From Blautia faecis (GTDB lineage Bacteria; Bacillota; Clostridia; Lachnospirales; Lachnospiraceae), in the NCBI RefSeq assembly GCF_020554845.1, contig NZ_JAJCIA010000008.1, forward strand, positions 1 through 64,000: 64,000 nucleotides of DNA, written 5' to 3'. A program made the position numbers and the translations under genes. Below are positions 44,269-52,012 of this stretch, in pieces (within the stretch, counting starts at the first letter, position 1; each line of letters begins with the position of its first letter). The notes beneath the pieces are model-generated. The model was not told where the DNA came from. It searched no databases and saw nothing but the letters and a program-made list of their open reading frames with translations.

Positions 44269-45423
44269 ATGAAATTATTAAGAGTCACAGCACAAGGGTT
44301 GCCATTGTTTAAAGAAAAATTGGATTTGCCTTTTTATGCGCAGCAAAGAGTGGCAGAGGAAGATAAAATAAATTTATATTCGTTGTTTTCCAATATATAT
44401 TTAAATCCATCTAATGCATTTATAGGAATCAATGCCTCTGGAAAGACCTCTGTATTGAAGGTTCTTATTCTTGCATTGGGAATCATAAATAACGAACCAA
44501 TCAATCATATCAATACAAAAGATATATTAGGGAATACGGAAAAAGCGGTCTTGAATATATATTTTTATTCAGAAGTTAATGAAGAAATTTGTAGATTAGA
44601 GACAGTTATTACATCTAAGAACGTTAAAGTAGAAGGGGTAGTATATCAGATTGATTCGGAATCGTTGTGGACGAAGAATATTGAAGAAGTAACAACGCGT
44701 AAAGCTATGCTGGATTTTGATGGGAGAGAACCAATTATAGTTCGAAATGAGCAGGAAAGTTTTTTGTCTGATGATGTGAGCATTATGATCGCTTACAATA
44801 AGAAAAACGGTGAACATATCAAGGTAGTCAGTTTGCTGTTCTTTACTAATATGAATGTATTACCATTTTCCGAATGTATTCCAACGGAGATTATTTCTTA
44901 TTTGGATCCGACAATTGAATATTTATATTTTGAAGAAAAAAATGAGAAACCAATAATTCATTTGAAATTTAAGGAGAAAGAAGAGATTATTTTAAATAGT
45001 TCTATAGAACTGAATAATTATCTTTCGTCCGGAACGATAAAAGGCATGATTACTTTTACACTTGCACAGGAGGTTCTGAAAGAGGGGGGCTGCCTGGTTG
45101 TGGATGAGATTGAGAATCATTTCAACAAGGAAATCGTAAGCACTTTAATCCGGTTCTTCCTGGATGGAAAGCTGAACAAAAATGGAGGAATGCTGATTTT
45201 TTCTACTCATTATTCAGAGCTTTTAGATGAATATGATCGTAACGATAGTATATTTATTACCAGAAACCGAAATGGCATTACAGCCGAAAATCTTTCCAAT
45301 ATTTTAAAAAGGAATGATATTAAAAAAAGTGATGCTTACCAGAGCGGATTCCTGGAAGGAACGACGCCTACTTATGAAGCATATATGCAGTTGAAGAAAA
45401 GTATAGCTGCATCTCTGAAATAA
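44269..45423 (+). CDS. OLD/RloC-like AAA ATPase
   Basis: This 384-residue ATPase has Walker A GINASGKT near residues 53-60, the signature-like region LSSGTIKGMITF near 251-262, Walker B CLVVDEIENHF near 276-286 and the switch STHYSELL near 312-319. The architecture is SMC/ABC-like, as in OLD, RloC and abortive-infection ATPases. The gene right after it, with its own GGAGG, is cut off after eight codons by an IS remnant (45437-45463), so a two-gene system has been broken. A phage-defence role is inference. Confidence 0.75.
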   Translation: MKLLRVTAQGLPLFKEKLDLPFYAQQRVAEEDKINLYSLFSNIYLNPSNAFIGINASGKTSVLKVLILALGIINNEPINHINTKDILGNTEKAVLNIYFYSEVNEEICRLETVITSKNVKVEGVVYQIDSESLWTKNIEEVTTRKAMLDFDGREPIIVRNEQESFLSDDVSIMIAYNKKNGEHIKVVSLLFFTNMNVLPFSECIPTEIISYLDPTIEYLYFEEKNEKPIIHLKFKEKEEIILNSSIELNNYLSSGTIKGMITFTLAQEVLKEGGCLVVDEIENHFNKEIVSTLIRFFLDGKLNKNGGMLIFSTHYSELLDEYDRNDSIFITRNRNGITAENLSNILKRNDIKKSDAYQSGFLEGTTPTYEAYMQLKKSIAASLK

Positions 45424-45431
45424 ATGGAGGT

Positions 45432-46766
45432 GTGCTATGGAGTTGGCAAAATATAAATATTGAAGAGAATAATGCTGGGCAGTATTATCCGGATTATGCA
45501 TATGAACACGCTCTTTTTACACCAGATATGAAGATATATACAGACTCGAAAGTATCCGATTTTTTTCAAAAATTAAAGCCGGAACAGTCGGTTGGTTTTC
45601 TAAATAGTTGGAATAAATCGAAGAATAAAAGACAGAAAATTTATCTGTCCTATGATTCTACAAATAAAAACTGCCAGGCAGGGGACATAGATCTTTTAGA
45701 GCACGGAAACGCAAAAACAGATGTAAGTCTGCCTATTTTTAATTACTCAGTTGCATGTGATTCTGCGAACCGTGAACCTCTTTTTTATGAACTATATCCG
45801 GGAAGTATTAATGATATTTCCCAGCTGACTTGTATGATTGACAAGGCACATGGATATGGCTACAGGAACATTGGATTTATTCTGGACAGAGGGTATTTCA
45901 GTAAAGCAAATCTGGAATATATGGAAAAAAACGGTTACAGTTTTTTGATCATGGTAAAGGGGATGAAGGACTTTATCCGTGAGATTGTGATAGAAAACCA
46001 GGGCAGTTTTGAGAACAGTAGAGGAAAATATATTGATCGTTATGATTTGTACGGAACAACTGTCAGGCGCCTATTATACGAAGGTGATACGAAAAAAAGA
46101 AATATCCATATTTACTACAGTGATGGAAAAGCATATGGTGAAAAACAGGAAATCAAGCAGAAGATACGCCGGCTGAAAAAATATCTGGACGGATGTGTTG
46201 GGAAAGAATGTGTAGCATTTGGCCCGGAGATCATGAAGTATTTTTACCTGAATTTTGAGCAGGATGGGAAGACGCTGAAGCTTGCAGAAGAGAACGCTTC
46301 AGCAGTAGAAAAGGAACTGTCCCTGGCAGGATATTTTGCCATTGTTTCATCAGAAAATATGACGGAACGGGAAGCAATTGAGCTATATAAAAGCAGAGAT
46401 GTATCAGAAAAACTGTTCCGCAGTGACAAATCTTATCTTGGAAATAAAAGCATGCGCGTATACAGTGATGAAGCATTGTCATCAAAGGTATTTATCCAGT
46501 TTATTGCCCTGATTTTGCGTAGCAGGATCTATATAGCATTAAAAGAAAAAAGCGAAAAAATGTTGAAAAGGCCGAATTATCTAACAGTCCCGGCAGCATT
46601 AAAAGAGCTGGAAAAGATAGTAATGATACGTCAGCTTGACGGTGTTTATCGTCTGGATCATGCTGTCACCGCAACCCAGAAAACCATACTGGATGCCTTT
46701 GGTTTAAACGAAGGAAATGTACGGTATCAAGCGAAAGAAATCGAAAAAATCTTACAGCACCAGTAA
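45432..46766 (+). pseudogene. IS1634-like (IS4 superfamily) transposase lacking its N-terminus
   Basis: This 444-residue frame shows the DDE core of IS1634-like transposases: YISYDST-like LSYDSTNKNCQAGD, FILDRGYFSKANLEYM and, near the end, SRDVSEKLFRSDKSYLGNKSMRVYSD with the catalytic Glu. Full-length relatives have roughly 120-150 more N-terminal residues and start before the SWQNINIEENNAGQYYPDYA region seen here. The first codons come from the host gene. No intact left terminal repeat is seen, so the copy is probably immobile. Confidence 0.8.
45437..45463 (+). pseudogene. eight-codon stub of the ATPase partner gene
   Basis: GGAGGTGTGCT precedes ATG and MELAKYKY, then a stop inside the IS-derived sequence. 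The good ribosome site right after the ATPase stop suggests a former second gene cut by the insertion. Confidence 0.5.
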
Positions 46767-46789
46767 GAAAAACAAAGGAGAAAAAAGAT

Positions 46790-47044
46790 ATGGCAAGAAT
46801 GAGAAGAAGCAGCGAACAGACCCTGGAATACAAGATTGAACAGGCAGAAGCAAAGGTTGCAAAAACCAGAGAAGCACATGAAAAAGCGGTTGATGAATTA
46901 AAAAAACTGTACGATATAAGAAAGGCATATCAGAGAGATGAACTGCTAAAAGCGATGAAAAACAGCAGTCGTTCTTATGAAGAGATCCTGGCATTTATTA
47001 CCTCGGGAGAGACATCAGAGGATGAGCAAAACAGGACTGAATAA
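46790..47044 (+). CDS. small coiled-coil protein carried with the IS
   Basis: This 84-residue protein (MARMRRSSEQTLEYKIEQAE, then AKTREAHEKAVDELKKLYDIR) is helical and charged. Similar small frames accompany IS1634-like transposases in Lachnospiraceae by my recollection. AAAGGAGAAAAAAG precedes the ATG, 23 bases after the transposase stop. Function unknown. Confidence 0.6.
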   Translation: MARMRRSSEQTLEYKIEQAEAKVAKTREAHEKAVDELKKLYDIRKAYQRDELLKAMKNSSRSYEEILAFITSGETSEDEQNRTE

Positions 47045-47136
47045 GCCTGTAAACAGGCAGGACAAGTAAATTTAGCATAGTTGTTTGGGTGAAATCCTGC
47101 ATTTAGGGGATTTATTTTCGGAAGTTCACAATAAAA

Positions 47137-47397
47137 GTGGACATTCATGACCAAAAAGTGGATATTGAAAGCGTACTTTCCAAAAAAGGTAGTGATTTCT
47201 CAGTAAAAACGACGGTTCATATCCATAGACTCTTTGAGAAGTTTGGTTTTGATGAAATATTTGGAAGAAGTGCAGTTATGGAACTTCTTGAACTGAAAGG
47301 TTCAGGTGCTTCAAAACTTCTTTCCAATTTGGTGCAGACAGATATTATTGAACCGGTATCCGGTCACGGAAAAGGAAAATATAAATTTAAGAAGTAG
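47137..47397 (+). pseudogene. C-terminal scrap of a Fic-family protein
   Basis: The 86-residue frame ends with ELLELKGSGASKLLSNLVQT and PVSGHGKGKYKFKK, a winged-helix region found at the C-terminus of many Fic/DOC proteins. The Fic motif HxFx(D/E)GNGR is absent, so only the end of the gene remains, probably removed by the IS. The GTG start has no clear ribosome site. Confidence 0.55.
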
Positions 47398-47457
47398 TTT
47401 ATATCGTATCTGAATGAACAGGTGCAGGAACTGATTTATGCATAGCTGATAAAAAGT

Positions 47458-47494
47458 AAGACCTATTGTGGAGCCATTATCCACGATAGGTCTT
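47458..47494. terminator. terminator downstream of the HxlR gene
   Basis: Arms AAGACCTATTGTGGA and TCCACGATAGGTCTT (one mismatch), loop GCCATTA. On the minus strand it is followed by ACTTTTTATC, so it ends the HxlR transcript. Confidence 0.8.
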
Positions 47495-47521
47495 TCAACT
47501 TCAATCTATTAGAAAATCTTC

Positions 47522-47842
47522 CTACATTTTTTTATAAGCGTTACCCCATTCGACCATTGAATCGAGAATAGGTTTCAGAGTAAGGACCAATTCGCTGAGG
47601 CTGTACTCAACTCTTGGTGGAACCTCCGGGTAAACTGTGCGAATAATGAGACCATCATTTTCCATGGAGCGCAAACTATCGGTGAGAACTTTCTGACTGA
47701 TCCCCTCAAGATTTTTCTTTAATTCATTGAATCGCCAAGGGCGTTCCAGCAGATTTCGGATAATCAGCAATTTCCATTTACTGCCGATGAGCGAAACTGT
47801 GGTTGCAACCGGACATTCCGGCAATTCTTCTTTTGTTAACAT
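47522..47842 (-). CDS. HxlR-family redox/stress regulator
   Basis: This 106-residue protein is a winged-helix HxlR regulator: CPVATTVSLIGSKWKLLIIRNLLERPWRFNELKKNLEGIS and the end PILDSMVEWGNAYK. It has a single N-terminal Cys (CPVA), the position used for sensing in YodB/HypR-like members. The gene is divergent from the ACGX-peptide operon, whose promoter carries a matching GTACTT-N9-AAGTAC box at 48124-48144. Control of that operon by this protein is therefore likely. Confidence 0.9.
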   Translation of the reverse strand: MLTKEELPECPVATTVSLIGSKWKLLIIRNLLERPWRFNELKKNLEGISQKVLTDSLRSMENDGLIIRTVYPEVPPRVEYSLSELVLTLKPILDSMVEWGNAYKKM

Positions 47843-47917
47843 ATGATCGCCTCCTCATATAACATCCTTTTTTATTGTTATATTTAATTTTAATGTAATA
47901 GACCAAAAGAAGCAATA

Positions 47918-48099
47918 GGTTACAAAAAAGTAACCAGGGTGTTACTGTTCACTGGTAACATTCCGCGAGGTGTTTTTTGTGAACAAAGTTCAAAGAAAAC
48001 CCGAGAATTGCGGCGCGAAATCATGCGAATGCATGATTTCTGTGCATCGCGGAGCGGTTACTGGTCACGGAGTGAACAGTAACACCATGGTCACCTTTT
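47918..48099. repeat. palindromic intergenic element A
   Basis: Perfect 16-base terminal repeats GGTGTTACTGTTCACT (47938-47953) and AGTGAACAGTAACACC (48071-48086) enclose CCGCGAGGTGTTTTTT, CCCGAG and the hairpin GAAATCATGC/GCATGATTTC. Weaker outer arms extend to 47918 and 48099. The form is that of a small non-autonomous or REP-like element. A diverged relative lies at 54849-54991. Confidence 0.75.
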
Positions 48100-48123
48100 T
48101 ATGCCTATGTAATAAAAAAGTGC

Positions 48124-48159
48124 GTACTTTTGCCGGTTAAGTACTTTTGATATTATAAT
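48124..48159 (+). promoter_or_regulatory. promoter of the ACGX operon with HxlR-type operator
   Basis: GTACTT-N9-AAGTAC (48124-48144) is a perfect inverted repeat of the TACTT...AAGTA type bound by HxlR/YodB proteins. It spans TTGCCG (48130-48135), a -35 candidate 18 bases before TATAAT (48154-48159). The HxlR gene is divergent next door. Confidence 0.7.
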
Positions 48160-48204
48160 CTTGCAACAAAGATAACAATAAACAAAATATCAGGAGGTAA
48201 CAAA

Positions 48205-48498
48205 ATGGCATTATCAAATCTTTTCGGATGGAAGAAGGCAGAAACAGAAGTCAGTGCAGCATGCGGAACAGCGTGTGGAGCAGCAGACAAACCAGCGGAG
48301 AAACCGGCAGCATGCGGAACAGCGTGCGGAGCAGCAGACAAGCCAGAAGAGAAACCAGCAGCATGCGGAACAGCGTGTGGAGCAGCAGACAAGCCGGAAG
48401 AGAAACTGGCAGCATGCGGAACAGCGTGTGGAGCAGCAGACAAGCCGGAAGAAAAACCAGTAGCATGCGGAACAGCATGTGGAGCATCTGACAAGTAA
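48205..48498 (+). CDS. ACGX-repeat RiPP precursor peptide
   Basis: This 97-residue peptide has a short leader (MALSNLFGWKKAETEVSA) and five tandem 17-residue units AACGTACGAADKPEEKP, giving ten cysteines, each in an ACGX pair. AGGAGGTAACAAA precedes the ATG. A radical SAM/SPASM maturase follows directly. Peptides with ACGX repeats beside such enzymes are a known but uncharacterised radical-SAM target class. The DNA repeats have a 51-bp period and stay open in several frames, so neighbouring frames are shadows. The mature product and its use are unknown. Confidence 0.85.
   Translation: MALSNLFGWKKAETEVSAACGTACGAADKPAEKPAACGTACGAADKPEEKPAACGTACGAADKPEEKLAACGTACGAADKPEEKPVACGTACGASDK
48256..48495 (+). 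repeat. 51-bp tandem repeats in the ACGX peptide gene
   Basis: Units begin at 48256, 48307, 48358, 48409 and 48460 (last one partial) with only a few third-base changes. The number of units is probably variable between strains. Confidence 0.9.
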
Positions 48499-48525
48499 AA
48501 TAAGTTAAGGAAGGAGTTGGATAGG

Positions 48526-49590
48526 ATGAGTCAGTATTTTTCTTTTCAGTGGCATATTACAGATGAATGTGATCAGCGATGCAAGCATTGCTATATTTTC
48601 TCAGGAGAGGGCTGTAAGGAATTAAAGTCCATGACTTGGGACCAGATGACAGAGGTAGTGGCAAGCTGTGAGGATTTTTGTAAGGTATATGGCAGAGTAC
48701 CATATTTCTATATTACTGGCGGAGATCCTATCCTTCATCCGGATTTTTGGAAATTAATGGTATTGCTGAAGTCAAAAAAGATACCTTTTACATTAATGGG
48801 AAATCCATTTCATTTGAACGACGAAATTTGCAGAATGCTAAAGGTGTGTGGTTGTGAGAAATACCAGATGTCTTTGGATGGAATGAGAGAAACACATGAC
48901 TGGTTCAGAAAGCCGGGAAGTTTTGACCTGACGATTGAGAAAATCGGATGTCTGAACAGAGCAGGAATAAAAAGTGTAATTATGAGTACGGTATCCAAAA
49001 CAAATATGGAAGAGATACCGGATATTATTGATGAAGTTGTAAAAGCGAAAGTAAAGGTTTTTGCATTTTCCCGCTATGTGCCTACAGGTGGTGAAGTTGA
49101 TACAAGCATGACACCGGAAGAATACAGAAAACTTCTTGAAGTCTGTGATGCAAAGTATAAGGCATATGAAAAGGCAGGATGCGAGACCTATTTTAATAAA
49201 AAGGATCATTTGTGGACGCTGTATGAATATGAAACGGGACAGTTTAAGCTTCCTGAGAGTACAGAGGCAGGAATGATCTATGGCGGCTGTAACTGCGGAA
49301 ACTGTCATATTACCATATCTTCCAATGGAGATATTATGGCATGCAGAAGGGTGACAGACAGTAAAGTGGCTAACATTTTTGAAGACCGACTGGCAGACGT
49401 CTGGATCTGTCAGATGGAAAAATACAGAGATTATGATAAATTTGTAAAATGCAGCAAATGTGAACTTAAGGCATGGTGTCGTGGATGTCCGGCAGTTGCC
49501 AATGGAACAAGCGGTAACTTTTATGGGGCAGATCCGCAGTGCTGGAAGACAAGAAATGAGATTACCGGGGAGATATTGGAGGAGCGATAA
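48526..49590 (+). CDS. radical SAM/SPASM peptide maturase of the ACGX system
   Basis: This 354-residue enzyme has the radical SAM cluster motif CDQRCKHC near residues 14-21 and GGDP near 67, which fits SAM binding. The C-terminal SPASM domain is rich in cysteines (GGCNCGNCHI, CRRV, KCSKCELKAWCRGCP, QCW) for auxiliary iron-sulfur clusters. ATG 48526 is chosen because AAGGAG at 48511-48516 is well spaced; an upstream TTG is too close. The likely action is to modify Cys or neighbouring residues of the ACGX peptide encoded just upstream, for example by forming thioether links. The exact reaction is not known. Confidence 0.88.
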   Translation: MSQYFSFQWHITDECDQRCKHCYIFSGEGCKELKSMTWDQMTEVVASCEDFCKVYGRVPYFYITGGDPILHPDFWKLMVLLKSKKIPFTLMGNPFHLNDEICRMLKVCGCEKYQMSLDGMRETHDWFRKPGSFDLTIEKIGCLNRAGIKSVIMSTVSKTNMEEIPDIIDEVVKAKVKVFAFSRYVPTGGEVDTSMTPEEYRKLLEVCDAKYKAYEKAGCETYFNKKDHLWTLYEYETGQFKLPESTEAGMIYGGCNCGNCHITISSNGDIMACRRVTDSKVANIFEDRLADVWICQMEKYRDYDKFVKCSKCELKAWCRGCPAVANGTSGNFYGADPQCWKTRNEITGEILEER

Positions 49591-49591
49591 A

Positions 49592-50203
49592 ATGGATTTA
49601 CAAACATGTCTGAAAAAAATGGAATTGGTGGGAGTGCTTGCATTCGCAACAGTAGACAGCGAAGGAGCACCACAGATACGAAATATCAGTGCGATTCATT
49701 ATGAGCCGGATGCGCTCTATTTTTTCACCGCCAGAGGTAAAAATTTTTGTAAAGAATTAATGGAAGATGGCAGGGTTCAGATTCTTGCTTATACCAAATA
49801 CAAAGAAATGATTCGTTTGTCAGGAAAGGCTTACGCTGTAGCAGAGAATGAACAGAAAAAATGGATGGATATCATTTTTGAAGAACAGCCATATCTTGCT
49901 AATGTATATCCAGGGGATACAAGAGAAATCGGAATTATTTTCTGTATTGATAAGGCAGAAGTGGAGTATTTTAATCTTGGCGTAAATCCAATTTTCCGGG
50001 AGACATATATTCTGGGAAATGTTAGTATAAAAGAAAAAGGATATTACATAACGGAATCCTGTATCGGCTGTGGGAAATGTGTGAAACATTGTCCGCAAAA
50101 ATGTATTGAGAAGGGGACACCTTTTGTCATCCGGCAGGAGCACTGTCTGCACTGTGGAAACTGTTATGAAAACTGTCCGGTGAAAGCGGTGGTCAGGAAA
50201 TGA
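49592..50203 (+). CDS. pyridoxamine-phosphate-oxidase-like protein fused to a 2[4Fe-4S] ferredoxin domain
   Basis: This 203-residue protein has an N-terminal PNPOx-like split-barrel, a fold that normally binds FMN (LVGVLAFATVDSEGAPQIRNIS, LYFFTARGKNFCKELMEDGRV). Its C-terminal part carries two [4Fe-4S] motifs, CIGCGKCVKHCPQKC and CLHCGNCYENCP. It could pass electrons from a flavin to iron-sulfur clusters. Placed one base after the maturase gene, it may reduce the radical SAM enzyme or its clusters. Its stop overlaps the macrodomain start (ATGA at 50200). Confidence 0.85.
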   Translation: MDLQTCLKKMELVGVLAFATVDSEGAPQIRNISAIHYEPDALYFFTARGKNFCKELMEDGRVQILAYTKYKEMIRLSGKAYAVAENEQKKWMDIIFEEQPYLANVYPGDTREIGIIFCIDKAEVEYFNLGVNPIFRETYILGNVSIKEKGYYITESCIGCGKCVKHCPQKCIEKGTPFVIRQEHCLHCGNCYENCPVKAVVRK

Positions 50204-50973
50204 ATCAGAATGACAGAAGAAGATATTTAATTGAAGGATTGTTAAAAGAACGACCGGAATATGAGAACATGCAGATTCCAGCAGACGTAAGTGAGCAGAA
50301 AATGCTGCTCAGATCGCTTATGAATATAAGAATGCCGGGAGAAATGGATGATGCGTTTTTGCATGTTCAGGACGCCTATCTCATAGAAGAAAATAGGAAG
50401 AAAGGGATTGTCACTCTTGCAGATATGGAGGAGGTACAGCCTGATCTTTATATCTGGAAGGGTGATATTACAAGACTTGGAGTGGGAGCAATCGTAAATG
50501 CGGCAAACAGCGGTATGACAGGATGCTATCATCCCTGTCATAACTGTATTGATAATTGCATTCATACTTATGCAGGAATTCAGCTTCGAAACTATTGCAA
50601 TGATATGATGATGAAGCAGGGTCATGAAGAACCGACAGGGCAGGCAAAGATCACCCCAGCGTTTAATCTGCCCTGTGATCATGTGATTCATACGGTTGGC
50701 CCGATTGTACAGGGAAAGCTGACAAAGGAACATGAGTATTTACTGACATCCTGCTATGAATCGTGCCTCAGGATAGCTGATGAGCATGAGGTAAGGAGCA
50801 TCGCTTTCTGTTGTATCTCAACCGGTGTGTTTATGTTTCCAAATAAAAGAGCTGTCGAACTTGCAGTACAGACAGTAAAGCAATATAAAGAAAAGACAAA
50901 ATCAAAGATAAAGGTGATATTTAATGTTTTTAAAGAGGAAGATGAACGACTCTACAAACAGTTACTCGGATAA
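50200..50973 (+). CDS. zinc-dependent macrodomain ADP-ribosyl hydrolase
   Basis: This 257-residue protein has a macrodomain with GDITRLGVGAIVNAANSGMTG near residues 88-108, a zinc-site-like GCYHPCHNCIDNCIHTYAG just after it, AFNLPCDHVIHTVGP, and the end IAFCCISTGVFMFPNKRAVELAV. This is the architecture of the Zn-macrodomains of SirTM operons, which remove mono-ADP-ribose from proteins. The start overlaps the preceding stop (ATGA), and the end overlaps the sirtuin gene. It is probably the eraser for the modification made by the neighbour. Confidence 0.9.
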   Translation: MNQNDRRRYLIEGLLKERPEYENMQIPADVSEQKMLLRSLMNIRMPGEMDDAFLHVQDAYLIEENRKKGIVTLADMEEVQPDLYIWKGDITRLGVGAIVNAANSGMTGCYHPCHNCIDNCIHTYAGIQLRNYCNDMMMKQGHEEPTGQAKITPAFNLPCDHVIHTVGPIVQGKLTKEHEYLLTSCYESCLRIADEHEVRSIAFCCISTGVFMFPNKRAVELAVQTVKQYKEKTKSKIKVIFNVFKEEDERLYKQLLG

Positions 50974-51838
50974 GATCTTGCAGATAAAAGAAAAAATTGG
51001 GGAAGCAGATGCTGTTGTAATAGGGGCTGGTGCGGGATTTTCCACATCAGCTGGTTTTGTGTATAACGGTGAAAGATTTGATAAATATTTTTCGGATTTT
51101 AGAAAGAAATATGGATTTTCTGATATGTATTCGGGCGGCTTCTATCCATATAAAACATTGGAAAAACACTGGGGATACTGGTGCAGATATATTTATATCA
51201 ACCGTTATATGGATGCTCCCAGACCGGTATATCAGAACCTGTATGATCTGGTGAAAGAGAAGGATTATTTTGTTCTGACAACAAATGTGGATCATTGCTT
51301 TCAGAAGGCAGGATTCGCTAAAAACAGAATCTTTTATACACAGGGAGATTATGGTCTGTTTCAATGTAGTGAGCCTTGCCATAAGGAAACTTATGACAAT
51401 GAAGACGCGATTAAAAAAATGGTACTGAGCCAGGGATTCCAGATTATAGACGGGGAACTGCAAAAACCGGAAGCCGGGGAAATAAAGCTTACGGTTCCCT
51501 TCAGCCTGATTCCATATTGCCCACGCTGCGGCAAGCCGATGAGTATGAATCTCAGATCGGATCAGACATTTGTTGAGGATGAAGGATGGCACCAGGCAGC
51601 AGAAAGATACGAGAAATTTATACAGAATCATAAAAAGCAGAAAATAGTGTTCCTTGAACTTGGAGTAGGATATAATACTCCTGGTATTATAAAATATCCG
51701 TTCTGGCAGATGACAAACACATTTCAACATGCATTTTATGTGTGTCTGAACCAGGGTGAAGCATATGCACCGGAAGAAATAATGAGAAAGTCTGTCTGCA
51801 TGAATGAAGATATTGGAGAGATTCTGAAAGAACTGTAG
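50942..51838 (+). CDS. class M sirtuin (SirTM) ADP-ribosyltransferase
   Basis: This protein of about 298 residues has the NAD-binding GAGAGFSTSAGF near residues 23-34 and TTNVDHCFQKAGF near 112-124, where a classical sirtuin would have the QNID-type motif. A cysteine pair, CPRCGKP, lies near 188-194. The changes in the catalytic region are typical of SirTM, which acts as a protein ADP-ribosyltransferase. Class M sirtuins are paired with macrodomain hydrolases and usually modify lipoylated GcvH-L, but no GcvH-L or lipoate ligase gene lies here. ATG 50924 is an alternative start. The gene overlaps the macrodomain gene, so they are co-translated. Confidence 0.88.
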   Translation: MNDSTNSYSDKILQIKEKIGEADAVVIGAGAGFSTSAGFVYNGERFDKYFSDFRKKYGFSDMYSGGFYPYKTLEKHWGYWCRYIYINRYMDAPRPVYQNLYDLVKEKDYFVLTTNVDHCFQKAGFAKNRIFYTQGDYGLFQCSEPCHKETYDNEDAIKKMVLSQGFQIIDGELQKPEAGEIKLTVPFSLIPYCPRCGKPMSMNLRSDQTFVEDEGWHQAAERYEKFIQNHKKQKIVFLELGVGYNTPGIIKYPFWQMTNTFQHAFYVCLNQGEAYAPEEIMRKSVCMNEDIGEILKEL

Positions 51839-51841
51839 ACT

Positions 51842-51865
51842 TGTGGTTACCAGTGAACGGTAACA
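51842..51865. repeat. fragment of the palindromic element
   Basis: GGTTACC-AGTGAAC-GGTAAC resembles one terminus of elements A and B. Only a single end is present. Confidence 0.5.
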
Positions 51866-51891
51866 GTTAATGTTTTGCTAAAAAAATCTCA

Positions 51892-51921
51892 TTGCCTATT
51901 TAGCGACAATATGCTTATAAT
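51892..51921 (+). promoter_or_regulatory. likely promoter of the alpha/beta hydrolase gene
   Basis: TTGCCT (51892-51897) and TATAAT (51916-51921) are 18 bases apart, 91 bases before the start codon. Confidence 0.45.
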
Positions 51922-52012
51922 GAGTCTATGATGAAAGACCTTAAAGCTGTCTGATACAACTGAAGTTTTACGGGCTGGATTTTTATTCAAAATGTGAACT
52001 GCGGAGGAAATC

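Noticed and set aside
47137..47397. Active Fic toxin or AMPylator
   Set aside because: Only a C-terminal winged-helix scrap is present; the catalytic Fic motif is missing.
48228..48491. Extra open frames overlapping the ACGX peptide gene on both strands
   Set aside because: They stay open only because the 51-bp repeat lacks stops in several frames; none has a ribosome site or family match.
48256..48495. CRISPR-like array suggested by regular 51-bp repeats
   Set aside because: There are no unique spacers; the units are contiguous, in frame and encode the ACGX peptide. No cas genes are nearby.
49460..49591. Longer start for the PNPOx-ferredoxin protein inside the maturase gene
   Set aside because: The added residues are the antiphase reading of the SPASM region; GGAGGAGC before 49592 marks the true start.
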